DNA of 7,257 bases, taken from positions 1 through 7,257 of the forward strand of contig JACRAA010000313.1 in NCBI GenBank assembly GCA_016213595.1, given 5' to 3'. Origin of the DNA: Actinomycetota bacterium (GTDB taxonomy: Bacteria > Actinomycetota > Actinomycetes > Propionibacteriales > Propionibacteriaceae). The stretch's first letter is position 1. Each line of letters starts with the position of its first letter. The position numbers and the translations under genes are program-made. Below are positions 1-4,774 of the stretch, in pieces. Under the pieces are notes generated by a model. The model was not told the origin of the DNA, searched no databases, and saw only the letters and a program-made list of their open reading frames with translations.

Positions 1-63
1 AAACCGGGGGCGGGGCGGAGTCTGAGGCGAGCCAGTCCCGAGCTCGGACCTGATTACTGAAGG

Positions 64-129
64 TCACACCAGCAGTACGCATCGGGGGCACTCGAACGCC
101 TCGTTCGGGTCTCTCACGACCTCGTTCAT
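64..129 (-). CDS. Possible 21-residue peptide with a C-P-R-C motif
   Basis: This is a short open frame on the minus strand reading MNEVVRDPNEAFECPRCVLLV. Its ATG lies 6 bases after a good Shine-Dalgarno AGGAG (136-140). An alternative in-frame ATG at 135 directly abuts that AGGAG and is less likely. The frame stays open upstream to a TGA at 163-165. Eighteen of the 21 codons end in G or C, and the upstream extension is also GC3-rich, as expected for a coding frame here. The two cysteines are spaced CxxC near the C-terminus, which could bind metal, form a disulfide, or be the modified core of a ribosomal peptide. It follows the regulator gene on the same strand by about 120 bases. I do not recognise a family, and a frame this short can arise by chance. 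Confidence 0.28.
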   Translation of the reverse strand: MNEVVRDPNEAFECPRCVLLV

Positions 130-172
130 GGGCATCTCCTGCACCCCCGGCACGTCCAGGATTCACGAGCAG

Positions 173-228
173 CGGGCTCGAGGCCCGAGCAGCATGGGGA
201 GCAGGTCTCTATCCAAGGCGAGCCTCGG
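173..228 (-). terminator. Weak tandem hairpins behind the regulator gene
   Basis: Read on the minus strand, 25 bases after the regulator stop codon, there is a 6-bp stem (CCGAGG/CCTTGG with one G-T pair, tetraloop CTCG; plus coordinates 213-228). A second 5-bp stem follows (CGGGC/GCCCG; 173-187), flanked by two copies of CGAGCAGC at 166-173 and 186-193. Neither has a U tract. Position suggests a modest terminator for the regulator transcript, but stems this small are common in GC-rich DNA. Confidence 0.25.
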
Positions 229-252
229 TGAAGTCTCGGAGTGTGCTCACGC

Positions 253-1431
253 TCAGAGACCTTCGCGCAGCATTTGCCTGACGCGGCGCCCCGACAAGGA
301 CACCCCGACTCGATCGAAGGGCGAAGCGAAGACGAGCGACGCAGCCCCGCGTGCCCAGGTGTCTTCTCCCCAGTTCCGGACCGTGACCCGCAGATCCCGG
401 CGGTGGCTCGGTAGGTGGGCCCGCAGGCTGCGGGTGAACCCTGGCTCCCAGAACTCCCAGACGTCCGCGCCCTCCCCGGAGATGACGACGTCCTCTGGGT
501 CGAAGAGATGGACCAGTGAGGCCAGAGTGTCCCCGAGCTGCTGCCCGGCCCAGTCGAACAAGTCGGCGGCACCGGCATGGCCCGCCCTGGCGACCGCGTT
601 GAGGTCGTCCTTGGTGCCGTCTTCCGGAAGCACCCCCAGGATCACGGCACGACGGGCGAGGGCGTTGTCGCCGATCAGCGTCTCCAGGCAGCCTGTGAGG
701 CCGCAGTCGCACGGCTCACCGTTCGGCTGGACGACTATGTGGCCAAGCTCGCCGGCGCTTCCGTGCGCGCCACGGTAGACGTGGCCGTCGAGGGTGAGGG
801 CACACCCGATGCCGTAGCCGATGGTCACGAGAAGCCGGTCGTCCGCGACCGGCCCGTCGTCGTACAGCTGGGCTGCGATCGCGAGAGCGTTCACGTCGTT
901 CTCGACGAAGACCGGCAGTCCCGTGGCGTGCATGATCATCGTTGCGAGGGGGATGCGGTGCCAGCCGAGGATCGCACTCGTCACGAGACCGTTCCGATCA
1001 GGTGAACCCGGTAAGGCGAGGCCGATGCCCAGTAGCTCCTCGTCGCCAGCGCGGACCTGAGTGGCGAGAGTGTCGACGATGCGGTTGATGGCGCCCGGGG
1101 CCCGCATGTCCATGTCGATGCTGGAGGCCTCCCCTGCCATGCCGGCAAGGTCGACCCGAGCGAACGCAAGATGGTTCGGGGTCACCTTCACGCCGAGAGC
1201 ACGCCGGCGCCCGTTCGTGATGTCCAGGAGGATCGCGGGCCGGCCTCCACCGGAGGGTACGGTGCCCGACTCGGTCAAGACGCCCGCGTCAACGAGGGGG
1301 CGTGTCGCCTGTGTGATACGCGCGGGGGAGACCTTCAGGAGCCTGGACGCCTCGGCGCGCGACAGAGGACCTCGGGTCCCGATGAGCCCGATCAGGGCGG
1401 CGGCGAGGTCGTCCGGCTGGCGTGCGTCCAT
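253..1431 (-). CDS. ROK-family transcriptional repressor, sugar-responsive
   Basis: A 392-residue protein of usual size for ROK repressors (NagC/XylR type). Residues about 8-55 form a winged helix-turn-helix (helices around RAEASRLLKVS and ARITQATRPLVDAG, then wing GGGRPA at 61-66). The ROK domain follows: E178-N-D180 (sugar-contacting and base position in ROK kinases), G205-Y-G-I-G209, and the signature G-E227-L-G-H231 with C241-D-C243-G-L-T-G-C248-L-E250. H231, C241, C243 and C248 match the family's structural zinc site. The segment after the wing (LGVKVTPNHLAFARVDLAG) lacks the DxGGT ATP motif, so it is inferred to be a sensor, not a kinase. ATG 1431 is chosen because AAAGGAG lies 5 bases upstream; the frame extends further upstream but crosses the promoter region. 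It is divergent from the sugar operon, its likely target. Leu140 is a TTA codon. Confidence 0.93.
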   Translation of the reverse strand: MDARQPDDLAAALIGLIGTRGPLSRAEASRLLKVSPARITQATRPLVDAGVLTESGTVPSGGGRPAILLDITNGRRRALGVKVTPNHLAFARVDLAGMAGEASSIDMDMRAPGAINRIVDTLATQVRAGDEELLGIGLALPGSPDRNGLVTSAILGWHRIPLATMIMHATGLPVFVENDVNALAIAAQLYDDGPVADDRLLVTIGYGIGCALTLDGHVYRGAHGSAGELGHIVVQPNGEPCDCGLTGCLETLIGDNALARRAVILGVLPEDGTKDDLNAVARAGHAGAADLFDWAGQQLGDTLASLVHLFDPEDVVISGEGADVWEFWEPGFTRSLRAHLPSHRRDLRVTVRNWGEDTWARGAASLVFASPFDRVGVSLSGRRVRQMLREGL

Positions 1432-1436
1432 CCGAG

Positions 1437-1443
1437 CTCCTTT
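1437..1443 (-). promoter_or_regulatory. Ribosome binding site fixing the regulator start
   Basis: On the minus strand this reads AAAGGAG, close to the ideal anti-16S match, with 5 bases to the ATG at 1431. It decides against the 69-codon upstream extension of the frame, which has no comparable signal and would run across the divergent promoter. Confidence 0.85.
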
Positions 1444-1448
1444 CTTTA

Positions 1449-1464
1449 GGAGTGAACTTACTCC
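1449..1464. promoter_or_regulatory. Candidate operator 1, in front of the regulator gene
   Basis: Inverted repeat GGAGT-gaactt-ACTCC, with five-base arms, a 6-base centre, and one further symmetric pair inside (A1455/T1458). It sits just upstream of the regulator's ribosome binding site, so a protein bound here could block transcription of the regulator gene. Its inner sequence AACTTACT resembles AACTTTATT, read on the opposite strand, in the second dyad at 1512-1535. That the ROK protein binds it is inference. Confidence 0.42.
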
Positions 1465-1485
1465 GATCCTGCGGCTTCCCGGGCC

Positions 1486-1514
1486 TTGACTTCCGGTCCT
1501 GGGCCCATTAGTTT
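1486..1514 (+). promoter_or_regulatory. Candidate vegetative promoter of the sugar operon
   Basis: TTGACT (1486-1491) and TAGTTT (1509-1514) are separated by 17 bases. The first matches five of six -35 consensus positions; the second keeps the TAnnnT pattern typical of actinomycete -10 boxes. Initiation would fall near 1521, giving a leader of roughly 55 bases. The candidate operator at 1512-1535 overlaps the -10 box and start point, a classic repressor position. Confidence 0.5.
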
Positions 1515-1535
1515 CCATCTTAATAAAGTTGCGAA
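1507..1535 (-). promoter_or_regulatory. Possible overlapping promoter of the regulator gene
   Basis: Read on the minus strand, TTCGCA (1530-1535) and ACTAAT (1507-1512) are spaced by 17 bases, each matching four of six consensus positions. It would give a leader of about 70 bases before the regulator ATG. The -10 region would overlap that of the divergent operon promoter, so the two transcripts could compete. The match is weak. Confidence 0.28.
1512..1535. promoter_or_regulatory. Candidate operator 2, over the operon start point
   Basis: An imperfect 24-base dyad centred between 1523 and 1524, in which 8 of 12 positions are symmetric. The pattern is TTnnCAnCTTnA and its complement, in an AT-rich patch (TTAATAAAG) that stands out from the GC-rich surroundings. 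It overlaps the -10 box and expected start of the plus-strand operon and the possible regulator promoter. ROK repressors such as XylR and NagC use AT-rich palindromes of similar length; binding here is inferred from position and symmetry only. Confidence 0.45.
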
Positions 1536-1574
1536 GTATCCGGGACCGCAGCTCGACTAACGAGGATCGACGCC

Positions 1575-2450
1575 ATGAAGAACCGCCGTAGCCAGGCCGC
1601 CTGGGCCGCGCTGTTCCTGGCGCCCAGCGCGATCCCATTGGCCCTGTTCACCCTGTGGCCGATGGTGAGCTCCATCCGGATCAGCTTCGAGCGCTGGAAC
1701 CTCATCTCTGCGCCGGTGTTCGTCGGCCCCGCCAACTACGTCAAGCTCCTGACCTCGCCGCTCACTGCGGAAGTGTTCGGGCACACGCTCGCGTACGTCC
1801 TCGGCTACCTGCCGCTCGTGTACGTCGGTGGGCTGGCTCTCGCCCTGGCGCTGAACGCGAAGCTGCCCGCACGCGCCTTCTTCCGGGCGATCTACTTCCT
1901 GCCGGTCGTCACGAGCTGGGTCGTGGTCGCCCTGGTGTGGAAGTGGCTTCTCAACCCGAGCAACGGAATTGTCAACGCACTCCTCGGCGCCGTGGGGCTA
2001 CCGCAGCCAGGCTGGTGGACCGATCCCAACTGGGCGATGGCGTCCGTAGTGCTCGCGTCGGCCTGGAAGGACCTGGGCTTCGTGATGGTGATCCTCCTGG
2101 CGGGGCTGCAGGCGATCCCGGGCGACGTGCTCGAAGCGGCCCGCATCGACGGCGCCTCGACGTGGCGGACGTTCCGCCACGTCACGCTACCCATGCTGAC
2201 GCCGTCGACGTTCTTCGTCGTCGTCATCAGCCTGATCAAAGGCTTCCAGGGCTTCGACCAGGTGGACGTGATGAAAGGCGGAGGCCGTCAGGGATCCTCC
2301 CAAGTGGCTGTCGAGCAGATCTACGACCTCACCTTCCGCTACGGGCGGGCGGGCGAAGCGGCCGCCCTGTCCTGGCTCCTGTTCGGGGTGATCCTCATCA
2401 TCACCGCGATCCAGTTGTGGGGCCAGAGGAAGTGGGTTCACTATGCCTGA
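1575..2450 (+). CDS. CUT1 sugar ABC transporter permease, MalF/UgpA type
   Basis: Inner-membrane permease of 291 residues, one of the two channel-forming subunits of an oligosaccharide importer. Six hydrophobic segments are visible at about 10-32, 72-95, 106-126, 156-178, 210-228 and 262-283. The cytoplasmic EAA loop, which docks on the ATPase, is at 187-210: E187-A-A-R-I-D-G-A194 ending in L-P-M-L-T-P210, a near-perfect match to the family consensus. The protein lacks the long periplasmic insert of E. coli MalF, as usual for CUT1 permeases outside enterobacteria. The start ATG has GAGGAT (1562-1567) 7 bases upstream. It is first in the operon, and its stop lies inside the next gene (8-base overlap), which implies translational coupling. 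The sugar cannot be read from this protein. Confidence 0.96.
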   Translation: MKNRRSQAAWAALFLAPSAIPLALFTLWPMVSSIRISFERWNLISAPVFVGPANYVKLLTSPLTAEVFGHTLAYVLGYLPLVYVGGLALALALNAKLPARAFFRAIYFLPVVTSWVVVALVWKWLLNPSNGIVNALLGAVGLPQPGWWTDPNWAMASVVLASAWKDLGFVMVILLAGLQAIPGDVLEAARIDGASTWRTFRHVTLPMLTPSTFFVVVISLIKGFQGFDQVDVMKGGGRQGSSQVAVEQIYDLTFRYGRAGEAAALSWLLFGVILIITAIQLWGQRKWVHYA

Positions 2451-3378
2451 CCTGACTACGGGCCCGGATGCTGTGGACGAGAGGTTCGCGCCAAGCTTTG
2501 GCCCGCCCCTTTCAGGCGCTGCTCCAGTCGATGCGCCGCGTGGAGAAGGGGACCGTCGTCCGCCCCGGCTGAGACCGGGCCGGATTGCGTTGTACGCAGC
2601 CGTGGTGGCCGGTGCCATCGTGATGATGTTCCCGTTTCTGTGGACCGTCATCACGTCGATCACCCCGAACGGATCGCTCTCCGGAGGCCCGACGCTCTTC
2701 GTCGAGCACCCGACCCTGGACGCGTACGGGACGCTGTTCGCGCGGTTGCCCATGGCGCGGATCGTCCTGAACTCTCTGTTCGTCGCACTCGTCTCTACCG
2801 GCCTTCAGCTGCTCACGGGCTCGATGGCCGGGTACGCGTTCGCGCGGCTCGACTTCCCCGGCAAGCCGCTCGTCTTCGGCCTCTACCTCGCGACCATGAT
2901 GATCCCGTTGCAGGTTCTGGTCGTTCCGCTGTTCATCGAGTTCCGCGACTGGCAGCTGCAGGACACACTCTTCGCGCTGATTGCGCCCACCGTGGCGTCG
3001 GCGTTCGGGGTCTTCCTCCTCCGGCAGGCCATTCAGGCTGTGCCCAGGGAACTCGACGAGGCCGCCACGATCGACGGTGCGGGCCACCTCCGGATCTTCG
3101 CGCGCATCATCCTGCCACTGGTCCGGCCGGAGCTGGCCACCGTTGGGATCTTCGGGTTCATGGCGAGCTGGAACAGCTTCCTGTGGCCGCTGGTGGTCAT
3201 CCGCTCGCCCGAGCTTCAGACCCTGCCACTCGGCCTCGCCACGCTGCAGGGACAGTTCACCACCCGCTGGGACGTCGTCATGGCGGGCTCTGTGGTTTCG
3301 ATCCTCCCCATGGCTCTGGTCTACCTACTCGCCCAGCGCCATGTCATCGCCGGTGTGGCCCACACCGGTCTCAAATGA
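2443..3378 (+). CDS. CUT1 sugar ABC transporter permease, MalG/UgpE type
   Basis: Second permease subunit, 311 residues, expected to pair with the upstream one. The first 45 or so residues are a Pro-, Gly- and Arg-rich cytosolic tail; the membrane part begins near residue 48, with further hydrophobic segments around 108-132, 142-164, 176-195, 230-252 and 278-298. The EAA loop is E206-A-A-T-I-D-G-A213 running to L-V-R-P229. The M-A-S-W-N-S-F-L-W-P stretch (240-249) is typical of the MalG side of CUT1 transporters. The ATG overlaps the previous stop by 8 bases, with GAGGA at 2426-2430 about 12 bases upstream. The stop overlaps an in-frame ATG of the binding-protein frame by 4 bases. The tail is longer than in many relatives but needs no special explanation. 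Confidence 0.96.
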   Translation: MPDLTTGPDAVDERFAPSFGPPLSGAAPVDAPRGEGDRRPPRLRPGRIALYAAVVAGAIVMMFPFLWTVITSITPNGSLSGGPTLFVEHPTLDAYGTLFARLPMARIVLNSLFVALVSTGLQLLTGSMAGYAFARLDFPGKPLVFGLYLATMMIPLQVLVVPLFIEFRDWQLQDTLFALIAPTVASAFGVFLLRQAIQAVPRELDEAATIDGAGHLRIFARIILPLVRPELATVGIFGFMASWNSFLWPLVVIRSPELQTLPLGLATLQGQFTTRWDVVMAGSVVSILPMALVYLLAQRHVIAGVAHTGLK

Positions 3379-3388
3379 TCCGCACTAC

Positions 3389-3394
3389 GGAAGG
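3389..3394 (+). promoter_or_regulatory. Ribosome binding site favouring the 3405 start
   Basis: GGAAGG with 10 bases to the ATG at 3405. The alternative ATG at 3375 overlaps the permease stop (ATGA) and would add 10 residues (MIRTTEGTEK) in front of the signal peptide, giving a less typical n-region. Confidence 0.6.
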
Positions 3395-3404
3395 TACCGA
3401 GAAA

Positions 3405-4673
3405 ATGTTCCACCGTCCCTTAAAGCTGGCGGCGGCCATCGCCGTGAGCCTGCTGGCCCTGACAGCCTGCGCGCAGGGGTCAGCCACCACCACGGGAGGC
3501 AACGCAACGACCGCCGCTTCCGCAGCTCCGGTCACCGTCACCTACATGAACTTCGGAGCGAACGGCGGCCACGAGAAGGACCTGGACGCCATCTCGGCCG
3601 CATTCACCAAGGCCCACCCGAACATCACGGTGAAGATAGAAACGGTTCCCTACGCCGACTACTTCACCAAGCTCCAGACGGCCGTCGCCGCCGGGACCGC
3701 GGCGGACGCCTTCGAGCTCAACTCCGAGAACTTCGTCAGCTACTCCAGCAACGGCGCCCTGGCCGAGATCGCCGGCGCGCCGACTGCGTCGTACAAACCG
3801 TCGCTGCTGCAGGCCTTTGCCAAGGACGGCAAGCAGTACGGTCTGCCGGAGTCCTTCTCGGACGTCGTGCTGTTCTACAACGCAGACCTCTTCAAGGCGG
3901 CCGGGGTCGCCACCCCGACCAAGGACTGGACATGGGCCGACGAGCAGGCTGCTGCAGCGAAGCTCACCGACAAGTCCAAGAAGGTGTGGGGTGACTACCA
4001 GCCGATCAGCTTCTACGAGTTCTACAAGGCCCTCGCCCAGACCGGTGGCCAGTTCCTGAGCCCCGATGGCAAGAAGGTCGCCTTCAACTCCCCGGAGGGC
4101 GTCAAGGCCGCCAACTGGATCATCGGCAAGCCGGGCAAGACGATGCCGACGCAGGCGGATGGAGTAGGTACCCCCGACTTCGACACCAAGCTGTTCTCCG
4201 ACGGCAAGCTGGCGATGTGGCACAGCGGTATCTGGATGTTCGACGGGCTCCAGAAGGCCGCCTTCAACTGGGACATCGTGGTCGAGCCCGGCGACACGAC
4301 GAAGGCGTCCGCCATGTTCGCCAACGCCGCTGTCGTCAACGCCAAGGCGAAGAACGCCGAAGCTGCCCAGAAGTGGGTCGCCTTCCTCACCTCGTCGGAC
4401 GAGATGGTCCAGACGCGTCTCGCGTCCTCTTGGGAGCTCCCGCCCATCGCGGACACGGCCAAGGTGTCGGCGTACCTGACGAAGGGGAAGCCCACGAACC
4501 GACAGGCCGTGTTCGACTCGCTCGACAAGACTGTGCTGCCGCCCGTCATCGCCTCGGAGCAGGAGATGCAGGACGCGGTGACCAAGGAGCTCACCTCCGC
4601 GGCTGCCGGCCGTAAGACCGTCGATCAGGCTCTGAAGGACGCTGAGACAGCGGTCAACGCACTTCTGAAGTAG
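3405..4673 (+). CDS. Sugar-binding lipoprotein of the ABC importer (SBP family 1)
   Basis: Extracytoplasmic solute-binding protein, 422 residues, which captures the sugar and delivers it to the two permeases. It begins with a lipoprotein signal: charged start, hydrophobic stretch 8-19, and lipobox L19-T-A-C22, so Cys22 is expected to be lipidated and membrane-anchored. A Thr/Ala/Ser/Gly-rich linker follows to about residue 42, then a two-lobed binding fold starting at VTVTYMNFG. Family landmarks include Y-G-L-P-E-S around 145, the Y-N-A-D-L-F-K-A-A-G segment, the W-T-W-A-D-E segment near 180, and F-S-D-G-K-L-A-M-W-H-S-G-I-W near 265-278. Many exposed aromatics fit an oligosaccharide ligand, but the ligand cannot be named. 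The frame is open far upstream over the permease gene; that part is an overlap artefact. Leu6 is a TTA codon. A strong hairpin follows the stop. Confidence 0.95.
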   Translation: MFHRPLKLAAAIAVSLLALTACAQGSATTTGGNATTAASAAPVTVTYMNFGANGGHEKDLDAISAAFTKAHPNITVKIETVPYADYFTKLQTAVAAGTAADAFELNSENFVSYSSNGALAEIAGAPTASYKPSLLQAFAKDGKQYGLPESFSDVVLFYNADLFKAAGVATPTKDWTWADEQAAAAKLTDKSKKVWGDYQPISFYEFYKALAQTGGQFLSPDGKKVAFNSPEGVKAANWIIGKPGKTMPTQADGVGTPDFDTKLFSDGKLAMWHSGIWMFDGLQKAAFNWDIVVEPGDTTKASAMFANAAVVNAKAKNAEAAQKWVAFLTSSDEMVQTRLASSWELPPIADTAKVSAYLTKGKPTNRQAVFDSLDKTVLPPVIASEQEMQDAVTKELTSAAAGRKTVDQALKDAETAVNALLK

Positions 4674-4680
4674 CTCGACT

Positions 4681-4710
4681 CGGGGACGCCTCCGTCGCGA
4701 GGCGTCCCCG
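4681..4710 (+). terminator. Perfect 12-bp hairpin between binding protein and hydrolase
   Basis: Left arm CGGGGACGCCTC (4681-4692), loop CGTCGC, right arm GAGGCGTCCCCG (4699-4710), with no mismatches, starting 7 bases after the stop codon. A C-run follows instead of a U tract, as is common for actinobacterial terminators. Because the hydrolase gene starts 64 bases further on, on the same strand with no obvious promoter, partial termination or 3'-end protection of the transporter mRNA is likelier than a full stop. Confidence 0.78.
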
Positions 4711-4760
4711 CCCCCCAGATGTCGCGCGGGGTCGTCCCTCGCGCCGCTGCCTCATGCCCG

Positions 4761-4765
4761 AAGGA
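4761..4765 (+). promoter_or_regulatory. Ribosome binding site fixing the hydrolase start
   Basis: AAGGA with 9 bases to the ATG at 4775. The in-frame ATG at 4754 would place this signal inside the coding region and has no Shine-Dalgarno of its own in the preceding CGCCGCTGCCTC. Confidence 0.65.
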
Positions 4766-4774
4766 CAGATCATC

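Noticed and set aside
126..578. Minus-strand frame ending W-T-C-R-G-C-R-R-C-P, which looks like a zinc-binding tail
   Set aside because: Most of it is a shifted reading of the ROK gene, and the cysteine-rich end comes from the same bases as the small peptide's upstream region. No independent coding support.
1432..1638. 69-codon N-terminal extension of the regulator frame on the minus strand
   Set aside because: It overlaps the permease start and the whole promoter region, has no helix-turn-helix or other family sequence, and the ATG at 1431 has a near-ideal ribosome site.
2640..3404. Open frame running upstream from the binding-protein gene, which would make a 677-residue protein
   Set aside because: It is an out-of-frame reading of the MalG-type permease gene, Arg/Pro-rich and with no family similarity. 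A clear lipoprotein signal starts at 3405.
4754..4774. Alternative hydrolase start at ATG 4754
   Set aside because: It has no ribosome site, and it would bury the AAGGA that is well spaced for ATG 4775. It adds only seven residues, so the effect is small.
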